This document shows positions 47,701 to 58,314 of a DNA stretch of 64,000 bases, piece after piece. The stretch comes from Leuctra nigra. Taxonomy: Eukaryota > Arthropoda > Insecta > Plecoptera > Leuctridae. The DNA lies in contig OW203768.1 of NCBI GenBank assembly GCA_934045905.1, positions 33,881,060 through 33,945,059 on the forward strand. Direction: 5' to 3'. Position 1 is the first letter of the stretch, and each line of letters begins with the position of its first letter. The translations under genes were made by a program, and so were the position numbers. Under the pieces are notes generated by a model. The model did not search any database. It had not been told where the DNA came from and worked only from the letters and a program-made list of their open reading frames with translations.

Positions 47701-50700
47701 TTCCAGATGCTCCCTGCTCCCGTGTCGCCTCTCCCGATGCGTGCGACAGCGTGCCACTGGAGTGCGTGCTTCTTGTTCCAGATGCTCCCTGCTCCCGTGT
47801 CGCCTCTCCCGATGCGTGCGACAGCGTGCCACTGGAGTGCGTGGGTGTTCCAGATGCTCCCTGCTCCCGTGTCGCCTCTCCCGATACGTGCGACAGCGTG
47901 CCACTAGAGTGCGTGCTTCTTGTTCCAGATGCTCCCTGCTCCCGTGTCGCCTCTCCCGATGCGTGCGACAGCGTGCCACTGGAGTGCGTGCTTCTTGTTC
48001 CAGATGCTCCCTGCTCCCGTGTCGCCTCTCCCGATGCGTGCGACAGCGTGCCACTGGAGTGCGTGCTTCTTGTTCCAGATGCTCCCTGCTCCCGTGTCGC
48101 CTCTCCCGATGCGTGCGACAGCGTGCCACTGGAGTGCGTGCTTCTTGTTCCAGATGCTCCCTGCTCCCGTGTCGCCTCTCCCGATGCGTGCGACAGCGTG
48201 CCACTGGAGTGCGTGCTTCTTGTTCCAGATGCTCCCTGCTCCCGTGTCGCCTCTCCCGATGCGTGCGACAGCGTGCCACTGGAGTGCGTGCTTCTTGTTC
48301 CAGATGCTCCCTGCTCCCGTGTCGCCTCTCCCGATGCGTGCGACAGCGTGCCACTGGAGTGCGTGGGTGTTCCAGATGCTCCCTGCTCCCGTGTCGCCTC
48401 TCCCGATACGTGCGACAGCGTGCCACTAGAGTGCGTGCTTCATGTTCCAGATGCTCCCTGCTCCCGTGTCGCCTCTCCCGATGCGTGCGACAGCGTGCCA
48501 CTGGAGTGCGTGCTTCTTGTTCCAGATGCTCCCTGCTCCCGTGTCGCCTCTCCCGATGCGTGCGACAGCGTGCCACTGGAGTGCGTGCTTCTTGTTCCAG
48601 ATGCTCCCTGCTCCCGTGTCGCCTCTCCCGATGCGTGCGACAGCGTGCCACTGGAGTGCGTGCTTCTTGTTCCAGATGCTCCCTGCTCCCGTGTCGCCTC
48701 TCCCGATGCGTGCGACAGCGTGCCACTGGAGTGCGTGCTTCTTGTTCCAGATGCTCCCTGCTCCCGTGTCGCCTCTCCCGATGCGTGCGACAGCGTGCCA
48801 CTGGAGTGCGTGCTTCTTGTTCCAGATGCTCCCTGCTCCCGTGTCGCCTCTCCCGATGCGTGCGACAGCGTGCCACGGGAGTGCGTGCTTCTTGTTCCAG
48901 ATGCTCCCTGCTCCCGTGTCGCCTCTCCCGATGCGTGCGACAGCGTGCCACTGGAGTGCGTGCTTCTTGTTCCAGATGCTCCCTGCTCCCGTGTCGCCTC
49001 TCCCGATGCGTGCGACAGCGTGCCACTGGAGTGCGTGCTTCTTGTTCCAGATGCTCCCTGCTCCCGTGTCGCCTCTCCCGATGCGTGCGACAGCGTGCCA
49101 CTGGAGTGCGTGCTTCTTGTTCCAGATGCTCCCTGCTCCCGTGTCGCCTCTCCCGATGCGTGCGACAGCGTGCCACTGGAGTGCGTGCTTCTTGTTCCAG
49201 TAGCTCCCTGCTCCCGTGTCGCCTCTCCCGATGCGTGCGACAGCGTGCCACTGGAGTGCGTGCTTCTTGTTCCAGATGCTCCCTGCTCCCGTGTCGCCTC
49301 TCCCGATGCGTGCGACAGCGTGCCACTGGAGTGCGTGCTTCTTGTTCCAGATGCTCCCTGCTCCCGTGTCGCCTCTCCCGATGCGTGCGACAGCGTACCC
49401 CTGGAGTGCGTGCTTCTTGTTCCAGATGCTCCCTGCCCCCGTGTCGCTTCTCCCGATGCGTGCGACAGCGTGCCACTGGAGTGCGTGCTTCTTGTTCCAG
49501 ATGCTCCCTGCTCCCGTGTCGCCTCTCCCGATGCGTGCGACAGCGTGCCACTGGAGTGCGTGCTTCTTGTTCCAGATGCTCCCTGCTCCCGTGTCGCCTC
49601 TCCCGATGCGTGCGACAGCGTGCCACTGGAGTGCGTGCTTCTTGTTCCAGGTGCTCCCTGCTCCCGTGTCGCCTCTCCCGATGCGTGCGACAGCGTGCCA
49701 CTGGAGTGCGTGCTTCTTGTTCCAGATGCTCCCTGCTCCCGTGTCGCCTCTCCCGATGCGTGCGACAGCGTGCCACTGGAGTGCGTGCTTCTTGTTCCAG
49801 ATGCTCCCTGCTCCCGTGTCGCCTCTCCCGATGCGTGCGACAGCGTGCCACTGGAGTGCGTGCTTCTTGTTCCAGATGCTCCCTGCTCCCGTGTCGCCTC
49901 TCCCGATGCGTGCGACAGCGTGCCACTGGAGTGCGTGCTTCTTGTTCCAGATGCTCCCTGCTCCCGTGTCGCCTCTCCCGATGCGTGCGACAGCGTGCCA
50001 CTGGAGTGCGTGCTTCTTGTTCCAGATGCTCCCTGCTCCCGTGTCGCCTCTCCCGATGCGTGCGACAGCGTGCCACTGGAGTGCGTGCTTCTTGTTCCAG
50101 ATGCTCCCTGCTCCCGTGTCGCCTCTCCCGATGCGTGCGACAGCGTGCCACTGGAGTGCGTGGGTGTTCCAGATGCTCCCTGCTCCCGTGTCGCCTCTCC
50201 CGATACGTGCGACAGCGTGCCACTAGAGTGCGTGCTTCTTGTTCCAGATGCTCCCTGCTCCCGTGTCGCCTCTCCCGATGCGTGCGACAGCGTGCCACTG
50301 GAGTGCGTGCTTCTTGTTCCAGATGCTCCCTGCTCCCGTGTCGCCTCTCCCGATGCGTGCGACAGCGTGCCACTGGAGTGCGTGCTTCTTGTTCCAGATG
50401 CTCCCTGCTCCCGTGTCGCCTCTCCCGATGCGTGCGACAGCGTGCCACTGGAGTGCGTGCTTCTTGTTCCAGATGCTCCCTGCTCCCGTGTCGCCTCTCC
50501 CGATGCGTGCGACAGCGTGCCACTGGAGTGCGTGCTTCTTGTTCCAGATGCTCCCTGCTCCCGTGTCGCCTCTCCCGATGCGTGCGACAGCGTGCCACTG
50601 GAGTGCGTGCTTCTTGTTCCAGATGCTCCCTGCTCCCGTGTCGCCTCTCCCGATGCGTGCGACAGCGTGCCACTGGAGTGCGTGCTTCTTGTTCCAGATG

Positions 50701-53700
50701 CTCCCTGCTCCCGTGTCGCCTCTCCCGATGCGTGCGACAGCGTGCCACTGGAGGGCGGGCTTCTTGTTCCAGATGCTCCCTGCTCCCGTGTCGCCTCTCC
50801 CGATGCGTGCGACAGCGTGCCACTAGAATGCGTGCTTCTTGTTCCAGATGCTCCCTGCTCCCGTGTCGCCTCTCCCGATGCGTGCGACAGCGTGCCACTG
50901 GAGTGCGTGCTTCTTGTTCCAGATGCTCCCTGCTCCCGTGTCGCCTCTCCCGATGCGTGCGACAGCGTGCCACTGGAGTGCGTGCTTCTTGTTCCAGATG
51001 CTCCCTGCTCCCGTGTCGCCTCTCCCGATGCGTGCGACAGCGTGCCACTGGAGTGCGTGCTTCTTGTTCCAGATGCTCCCTGCTCCCGTGTCGCCTCTCC
51101 CGATGCGTGCGACAGCGTGCCACTGGAGTGCGTGCTTCTTGTTCCAGATGCTCCCTGCTCCCGTGTCGCCTCTCCCGATGCGTGCGACAGCGTGCCCCTG
51201 GAGTGCGTGCTTCTTGTTCCAGATGCTCCCTGCTCCCGTGTCGCCTCTCCCGATGCGTGCGACAGCGTGCCACTGGAGTGCGTGCTTCTTGTTCCAGATG
51301 CTCCCTGCTCCCGTGTCGCCTCTCCCGATGCGTGCGACAGCGTGCCACTGGAGTGCGTGCTTCTTGTTCCAGATGCTCCCTGCTCCCGTGTCGCCTCTCC
51401 CGATGCGTGCGACAGCGTGCCACTGGAGTGCGTGCTTCTTGTTCCAGATGCTCCCTGCTCCCGTGTCGCCTCTCCCGATGCGTGCGACAGCGTGCCACTG
51501 GAGTGCGTGCTTCTTGTTCCAGATGCTCCCTGCTCCCGTGTCGCCTCTCCCGATGCGTGCGACAGCGTGCCACTGGAGTGCGTGCTTCTTGTTCCAGATG
51601 CTCCCTGCTCCCGTGTCGCCTCTCCCGATGCGTGCGACAGCGTGCCACTGGAGTGCGTGCTTCTTGTTCCAGATGCTCCCTGCTCCCGTGTCGCCTCTCC
51701 CGATGCGTGCGACAGCGTGCCACTGGAGTGGGTGCTTATTGTTCCAGATGCTCCCTGCTCCCGTGTCGCCTCTCCCGATGCGTGCGACAGCGTGCCACTG
51801 GAGTGCGTGCTTCTTGTTCCAGTAGCTCCCTGCTCCCGTGTCGCCTCTCCCGATGCGTGCGACAGCGTGCCACTGGAGGGCGGGCTTCTTGTTCTAGATG
51901 CTCCCTGCTCCCGTGTCGCCTCTCCCGATGCGTGCGACAGCGTGTCACTGGAGTGCGGGCTTCTTGTTCCAGATGCTCCCTGCTCCCGTGTCGCCTCTCC
52001 CGATGCGTGCGACAGCGTGCCACTGGAGTGCGTGCTTCTTGTTCCAGATGCTCCCTGCTCCCGTGTCGCCTCTTCCGATGCGTGCGACAGCGTGCCACTG
52101 GAGTGCGTGCTTCTTGTTCCAGATGCTCCCTGCTCCCGTGTCGCCTCTCCCGATGCGTGCGACAGCGTGCCACTGGAGTGCGTGCTTCTTGTTCCAGATG
52201 CTCCCTGCTCCCGTGTCGCCTCTCCCGATGCGTGCGACAGCGTGCCACTGGAGTGCGTGCTTCTTGTTCCAGATGCTCCCTGCTCCCGTGTCGCCTCTCC
52301 CGATGCGTGCGACAGCGTGCCACTGGAGTGCGTGCTTTTTGTTCCAGATGCTCCTTGCTCCCGTGTCGCCCCTCCCGATGCGTGCGACAGCGTGCCACTG
52401 GAGTGCGTGCTTCTTGTTCCAGATGCTCCCTGCTCCCGTGTCGCCTCTCCCGATGCGTGCGACAGCGTGCCACTGGAGTGCGTGCTTCTTGTTCCAGATG
52501 CTCCCTGCTCCCGTGTCGCCTCTCCCGATGCGTGCGACAGCGTGCCACTGGAGTGCGTGCTTCTTGTTCCAGATGCTCCCTGCTCCCGTGTCGCCTCTCC
52601 CGATGCGTGCGACAGCGTGCCACTGGAGTGCGTGCTTCTTGTTCCAGATGCTCCCTGCTCCCGTGTCGCCTCTCCCGATGCGTGCGACAGCGTGCCACTG
52701 GAGTGCGTGCTTCTTGTTCTAGATGCTCCCTGCTCCCGTGTCGCCTCTCCCGATGCGTGCGACAGCGTGCCCCTGGAGTGCGTGCTTCTTGTTCCAGATG
52801 CTCCCTGCTCCCGTGTCGCCTCTCCCGATGCGTGCGACAGCGTGCCACTGGAGTGCGTGCTCCTTGTTCCAGATGCTTCCTGCTCCCGTGTCGCCTCTCC
52901 CGATGCGTGCGACAGCGTGCCACTGGAGTGCGTGCTTCTTGTTCCAGATGCTCCCTGCTCCCGTGTCGCCTCTCCCGATGCGTGCGACAGCGTGCCACTG
53001 GAGTGCGTGCTTCTTGTTCCAGATGCTCCCTGCTCCCGTGTCGCCTCTCCCGATGCGTGCGACAGCGTGCCACTGGAGTGCGTGCTTCTTGTTCCAGATG
53101 CTCCCTGCTCCCGTGTCGCCTCTCCCGATGCGTGCGACAGCGTGCCACTGGAGTGCGTGCTTCTTGTTCCAGATGCTCCCTGCTCCCGTGTCGCCTCTCC
53201 CGATACGTGCGACAGCGTGCCACTGGAGTGCGTGCTTCTTGTTCCAGATGCTCCCTGCTCCCGTGTCGCCTCTCCCGATGCGTGCGACAGCGTGCCACGG
53301 GAGTGCGTGCTTCTTGTTCCAGATGCTCCCTGCTCCCGTGTCGCCTCTTTCGATGCGTGCGACAGCGTGCCACTGGAGTGCGTGCTTCTTGTTCCAGATG
53401 CTCCCTGCTCCCGTGTCGCCTCTCCCGATGCGTGCGACAGCGTGCCACTGGAGTGCGTGCTTCTTGTTCCAGATGCTCCCTGCTCCCGTGTCGCCTCTCC
53501 CGATGCGTGCGACAGCGTGCCACTGGAGTGCGTGCTTCTTGTTCCAGATGCTCCCTGCTCCCGTGTCGCCTCTCCCGATGCGTGCGACAGCGTGCCACTG
53601 GAGGGCGGGCTTCTTGTTCCAGATGCTCCCTGCTCCCGTGTCGCCTCTCCCGATGCGTGCGACAGCGTGCCACTGGAGTGCGTGCTTCTTGTTCCAGATG

Positions 53701-54584
53701 CTCCCTGCTCCCGTGTCGCCTCTCCCGATGCGTGCGACAGCGTGCCACTGGAGTGCGTGCTTCTTGTTCCAGATGCTCCCTGCTCCCGTGTCGCCTCTCC
53801 CGATGCGTGCGACAGCGTGCCACTGGAGTGCGTGCTTCTTGTTCCAGATGCTCCCTGCTCCCGTGTCGCCTCTCCCGATGCGTGCGACAGCGTGCCACTG
53901 GAGTGCGTGCTTCTTGTTCCAGATGCTCCCTGCTCCCGTGTCGCCTCTCCCGATGCGTGCGACAGCGTGCCACTGGAGTGCGTGCTTCTTGTTCCAGATG
54001 CTCCCTGCTCCCGTGTCGCCTCTCCCGATGCGTGCGACAGCGTGCCACTGGAGTGCGTGCTTCTTGTTCCAGATGCTCCCTGCTCCCGTGTCGCCTCTCC
54101 CGATACGTGCGACAGCGTGCCACTGGAGTGCGTGCTTCTTGTTCCAGATGCTCCCTGCTCCCGTGTCGCCTCTCCCGATGCGTGCGACAGCGTGCCACTG
54201 GAGTGCGTGCTTCTTGTTCCAGATGCTCCCTGCTCCCGTGTCGCCTCTCCCGATGCGTGCGACAGCGTGCCCCTGGAGTGCGTGCTTCTTGTTCCAGTAG
54301 CTCCCTGCTCCCGTGTCGCCTCTCCCGATGCGTGCGACAGCGTGCCACTGGAGTGCGTGCTTCTTGTTCCAGATGCTCCCTGCTCCCGTGTCGCCTCTCC
54401 CGATGCGTGCGACAGCGTGCCCCTGGAGTGCGTGCTTCTTGTTCCAGATGCTCCCTGCTCCCGTGTCGCCTCTCCCGATGCGTGCGACAGCGTGCCACTG
54501 GAGTGCGTGCTTCTTGTTCCAGATGCTCCCTGCTCCCGTGTCGCCTCTCCCGATGCGTGCGACAGCGTGCCACTGGAGTGCGTG
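32706..54584 (+). repeat. 21.9-kb array of 292 units of 75 bp
   Basis: Unit: ATGCTCCCTGCTCCCGTGTC, GCCTCTCCCGATGCGTGCGA, CAGCGTGCCACTGGAGTGCG, TGCTTCTTGTTCCAG. The distance from the first to the last unit acceptor (32719 to 54523) is 21,804 bp, exactly 291 x 75 minus 7 x 3. This agrees with seven visible 72-bp variants (GTGGGTGTTCCAG in place of GTGCTTCTTGTTCCAG, near 38405, 38930, 45074, 45595, 47844, 48364 and 50162) and no other indel. About seven CpG per unit, roughly 65% GC. Private variants recur at 6,669-bp spacing (33.7-39.8 kb against 40.4-46.5 kb) and 2,769-bp spacing (44.7-47.4 against 47.5-50.2 kb), showing block duplications. Confidence 0.98.
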
Positions 54585-54721
54585 TTCCGAGCACGCTACC
54601 CGCACATGACGCACATCCGCAAGACGATCTCGCCATATGACGTCGATGACGTCGATGTGTGTCGTCGCTATCTGACGTCATATCGCGATGAGATGTGTCG
54701 GCCAGCGGCTCTTGCCACCAG
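32719..54721 (+). CDS. candidate exon 2 of the repeat gene: amplified acceptor and exon start
   Basis: One frame is open without a stop from ATG 32679 to 54746, the longest of several open frames. Each 25-residue unit reads DAPCSRVASPDACDSVPLEC plus VLLVP (three Cys, acidic). After the last unit comes a unique 46-residue tail (RARYPHMTHIRKTISPYDVD, then VCRRYLTSYRDEMCRP) and then CCACCAG|GTATAAG, a strong donor in phase 2. Every unit ends CTTCTTGTTCCAG|AT, an acceptor in phase 1, so exon 2 may begin at any of them: 22,003 nt from the first, 199 nt from the last (54523). The residues LLVP probably translate former intron end. Substitutions look neutral. Coding is best supported for the last unit plus tail. 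No homologue recognised; secretion is inferred only from exon 1. Confidence 0.45.
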
Positions 54722-55064
54722 GTATAAGACTCAAACCAGAAAGTAACTGAAACTAACTAAATGTAGGATTCATACGTAACATTGTAATATGTAATTATCT
54801 CTTTATTTATAGCCAATGCTATTTTACAGTCAAGTTTACGAAAATAATGAGTAGTATACACATTCTAAGACGGATGGGTAGTGAGTTTGACCTTTAAGAG
54901 TTTAATCGATTTTTATCAATATCTTTTACCAATGTAATTGTAAACAAAACAAGTCTTTGTTCGAGTATTCAGAACAGTTCAATTAAAATAATTCCATAGC
55001 TTGTAATGGTTATTAGATTTATACTTTGTCCTACAGACGTTTAGTGCCCGAAAATTAGTAAAAT

Positions 55065-55122
55065 TTTTATTTATTTATTATTTTATTATTTATTATTTAT
55101 TTATTTATTATTTATTGATTGA
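55065..55122 (-). repeat. A/T-only tail of the LINE
   Basis: On the minus strand this is AATAAATAA-type repeat, at the expected 3' end of the element about 100 nt after its stop codon. Confidence 0.75.
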
Positions 55123-55219
55123 TACAACTTTGACTAATGCTACTATACATGTTTCAATTATTAATAATAGTCAATGTTCTTAAGTGCACTTATTCGTCGG
55201 TTGTTGTAGTTTTATAAGT

Positions 55220-58108
55220 TCATGTCGGAATAATGGACTTCATCCTCTTCCTCAATTCTTTATTGTTCTGGGGAAGTGGCTCCACGACGCTGGCAGGCAG
55301 GTTGTTCCACAATCTGATCCCATGCGCTGCGAGAGAGAACTTGCCAGTGTCTGTTCGCGGCTGCAACAGACGAATTTTCTCGGTGTGGTCTCCTCTCGCG
55401 GTGTAATTCGGTCTCTGCAGTAGCTCACCTAGCTCCTCCCAAGCCTCTTCATGGCAGTAAGCCCTGTATATAGCGATAGCTCTGGATGCGTCTCGCCGGT
55501 CTTCCAGAGACTCCCACTTCAGTGATTTTATGAGTTCAGTGGGGCCAGGAGAGTTTCCGAATGAACTCTCAACATACCGTGCAGCCCTCCTCTGTACCAT
55601 ATCCAGCTGGTGTTTATTCACCATGGTATATGGACTCCACACACTGGCACAATATTCCATCTGTGGACGAACAAGGGTGAGATATGCCAGTTCCTTTGCC
55701 TTCTTTGCTGCACCTTTGAGGTTCCTCATGACGAACTGCAGTGATTTGGATGCCTTCTTTGAAGTTACATCAATGTGGTTATTCCACTTCAGGTCATCAG
55801 ACAGCCACACTCCAAGGTACTTAGCATCCTTTGTGGGATCAATTGGTAGGTTCCCAAGCTGGTACTGGTACTGTATCCGTGTTTTCCTAGTGCTGAATGA
55901 CATCTTGATGGTCTTATCGATGTTGATTCGCATCTGATTCAGGTCCACCCACTTGGCTAGTTCTTCGAGGTCTTCCTGGAGCTGCCCGCAGTCATTGGTG
56001 TTGTTGACAGTCCTGTAGATTATACAGTCGTCTGCGAACAGCCGCAATTTGGAGTGCAAGATACACTGTGGAAGATCGTTCATAAAGATCAAGAAGAGGA
56101 GTGGACCGAGAACACTTCCCTGGGGTACTCCTGATGTCACTGTAATTGGCAGGGAGATTTCTCCTTCAATCCTTACTACTTGCTTTCTGTTATTTAGAAA
56201 GCTCCATATCCACTTAATGACCTCCTTGTTAAGATTTAGTTGGGATATCTTTTCCATAAGGAGGTCATGTGGCACTAAATCAAATGCTTTGGCAAAATCT
56301 ATTAGGATGGCATCAACTTGCTTTGCTCTGAAGTCCACTTCTTGAACTAGGTCTTGTGTAAGACCCACGAGACTAGCCTCACAAGAGTAGTGAGGTCGGA
56401 AGCCAAATTGACTTCTTGTGAAGAATTGAGTTTCGTCTAGGATTTGCCTGATTTGTTTTTCAATTATCTTCTCAAGTATTTTACATGGAATACAAGTTAG
56501 ACTTATAGGCCTATAGTTGGAAACGGAGCTCTTACTACCACCCTTGTGTATTGGCGAGACAATTGCCATTGTCCAATCGGTGGGTAGGGTGCTTTCTTCT
56601 ATCGATTGTGAAAAAATTATATGTAGATAGTCTAGTCCTGCCGATCCTGCAGTTTTTAGTAGATCTCCTGTGATACCGTCTGGACCAGCAGTAGTTCCAG
56701 GTTTTAGATTTTTAATAACATCCCATATTCCATGAGTACTAATCACCAGGGGATTCAAATTATCTCCAACAATGGAAGGAGCTCTATGGTTCTTCGTTGA
56801 GAAAACATTTCCATAAAAGTCGTTGAGAGCGTTGGCTTTGTCTAGATTTGTTGTTAGTATCTTATTGTTCAGTTTTATTGCTGGTATCGATCTTGAGCTG
56901 CATTTTTTGCTATTGATGTAGCTGTAAAACCTCTTCCAATTCGTTCTTGGGGCTCCATCTTCCATCAATAAGTTAGCCATATATTTGTCATAGCAGAATC
57001 TCTTGGCTTCAATCAACTTGTTTGAAAGGGTCTTGAAACGTGCCTTGTCAGCATGGGACCGCTTGCGATGTGAGTAGGCTCTCTGAACTTCTTTCTTCAG
57101 ATGTTTCACTTTATCATTATAGTAGATGGGATCACTGTTCTTCTTAATTACTCTGTGCGGAATGAACTTGTCTCTTGCTTGCATGATGATTTTCTTAAAC
57201 GACTCCCATTTTTCATTTATCGTAATATTATCTGATTTCCAAGCAAGAAAATTGCATCTCAGGAACTCTCCAAGGCCACGTCGGTCAGCTTTCTTGTACT
57301 GCCATGATGTTAAGGGCTCCATCTTGGGAATCGTGTGCAATGGGGTGAGTTCAAGGATGACTGCGTCGTGGTCACTAATACCTGGGACAACTTCTGTGTC
57401 CCACCATATTTCAGGTGGTTGAACAAGGATAACATCCAGAATATTAGAACTTCCATCTGTTTTGGTCCTCGTGCCCTCCTTAACAGTTTGTATAATATTA
57501 AAATTACTTTGCAATGAATTTACAAGTAACTGCGCATGATTTTGCCCACTTGGGTTATCACTGTCCCACTCAACATCAGGGAGGTTTAGATCTCCTCCTA
57601 TGACTGTGTGAGCCGTCGAGTCAGTGTTGCACTTTAAGTCTAATAGAGTTGTATGAAGTTCCTCCATCAAGGTATAGTCATTCCTGTTGGGATTATAAGC
57701 ACCAATCACCTGAACTTTTATATTGTCCTGTAGAATAACTGTCACACAGAGTAGTTCAGCTGTAGCACTTGATGAATTAATGTGGGCTGAGAGTTCCTTT
57801 TTCACACATATGGCTATTCCACCACCCCGGCTCCCTCTATCCCGTCTGAATACTTGATACTCTGATACAGGAAATATTTCGTTGTCATGATGATCTGGCG
57901 TTAGCCAGGTTTCTGTACCTATGACAATATCAGGCATATGAAGTTCTATAAGATCTTGAAACAGAAGTTGTTTATTATTCAAACTTCTACAATTAACCAG
58001 CAGTACTTTGAAGCGTCTGGTCGTTCCATGTTCTTTGCTTCTCATGATGGTGGAGTCTCCCTCGTCCTCTCGCGAAAAAACCGCCGGACCATTACACCTG
58101 CTGGCCAT
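55220..58108 (-). CDS. LINE ORF2: endonuclease-reverse transcriptase, apparently intact
   Basis: 962 aa, uninterrupted. It nicks target DNA and copies the element RNA by target-primed reverse transcription. Apurinic-type endonuclease motifs: GTETWL (64-69), GGDLNLP (171-177) and SDHDAV (245-250). RT motifs: NYRPISL (531-537), DFAKAFD (604-610), GVPQGSVLGP (660-669) and FADD (691-694). The C-terminal part has the usual W..Y/R-rich thumb region and no RNase H is evident. The architecture fits the jockey/CR1 group. The first ~20 residues overlap the end of the ORF1 fragment in another frame, so the true start may be Met22. It lies antisense in intron 2 of the candidate repeat gene. Confidence 0.92.
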   Translation of the reverse strand: MASRCNGPAVFSREDEGDSTIMRSKEHGTTRRFKVLLVNCRSLNNKQLLFQDLIELHMPDIVIGTETWLTPDHHDNEIFPVSEYQVFRRDRGSRGGGIAICVKKELSAHINSSSATAELLCVTVILQDNIKVQVIGAYNPNRNDYTLMEELHTTLLDLKCNTDSTAHTVIGGDLNLPDVEWDSDNPSGQNHAQLLVNSLQSNFNIIQTVKEGTRTKTDGSSNILDVILVQPPEIWWDTEVVPGISDHDAVILELTPLHTIPKMEPLTSWQYKKADRRGLGEFLRCNFLAWKSDNITINEKWESFKKIIMQARDKFIPHRVIKKNSDPIYYNDKVKHLKKEVQRAYSHRKRSHADKARFKTLSNKLIEAKRFCYDKYMANLLMEDGAPRTNWKRFYSYINSKKCSSRSIPAIKLNNKILTTNLDKANALNDFYGNVFSTKNHRAPSIVGDNLNPLVISTHGIWDVIKNLKPGTTAGPDGITGDLLKTAGSAGLDYLHIIFSQSIEESTLPTDWTMAIVSPIHKGGSKSSVSNYRPISLTCIPCKILEKIIEKQIRQILDETQFFTRSQFGFRPHYSCEASLVGLTQDLVQEVDFRAKQVDAILIDFAKAFDLVPHDLLMEKISQLNLNKEVIKWIWSFLNNRKQVVRIEGEISLPITVTSGVPQGSVLGPLLFLIFMNDLPQCILHSKLRLFADDCIIYRTVNNTNDCGQLQEDLEELAKWVDLNQMRINIDKTIKMSFSTRKTRIQYQYQLGNLPIDPTKDAKYLGVWLSDDLKWNNHIDVTSKKASKSLQFVMRNLKGAAKKAKELAYLTLVRPQMEYCASVWSPYTMVNKHQLDMVQRRAARYVESSFGNSPGPTELIKSLKWESLEDRRDASRAIAIYRAYCHEEAWEELGELLQRPNYTARGDHTEKIRLLQPRTDTGKFSLAAHGIRLWNNLPASVVEPLPQNNKELRKRMKSIIPT

Positions 58109-58263
58109 GAGGCTGGATCATTCATGCTGGCTAGGAGTATGTGGTTTGCCGTGACTTTGAAGGAATTGAATGATTCACTTCTGTTTTGCAGCTGCTCACA
58201 CTCAAACTCGTTACTTTTGTACTTCTTCACTAAGTACTCCTTCACTCCTACTCCTTATGGCAC
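58042..58263 (-). pseudogene. LINE ORF1, C-terminal fragment (5'-truncated)
   Basis: The minus strand reads KEYLVKKYKSNEFECEQL and then a tail with SFKVTANHILLASMNDPASW and PAGVMVRRFF, the kind of ending seen in LINE ORF1 proteins before the ORF2 start. It overlaps ORF2 in a different frame. No upstream ORF1 sequence (coiled coil, zinc knuckle) is found, so the element is 5'-truncated near 58300. Confidence 0.65.
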
Positions 58264-58314
58264 TAAGCATCTGTTGGACAAAATAAAACTAATAACTTAT
58301 TCCAAACTATGAAA

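Noticed and set aside
32706..54584. CRISPR array
   Set aside because: Units are contiguous and near-identical over their full length, with no unique spacers, and the window is eukaryotic.
32702..54681. Long open frames on the minus strand and in the other + frames across the array (up to about 3,700 codons)
   Set aside because: A 75-bp unit without stops in most frames gives long ORFs everywhere. Only the frame of 32679-54746 joins non-repetitive sequence and splice sites in phase at both ends.
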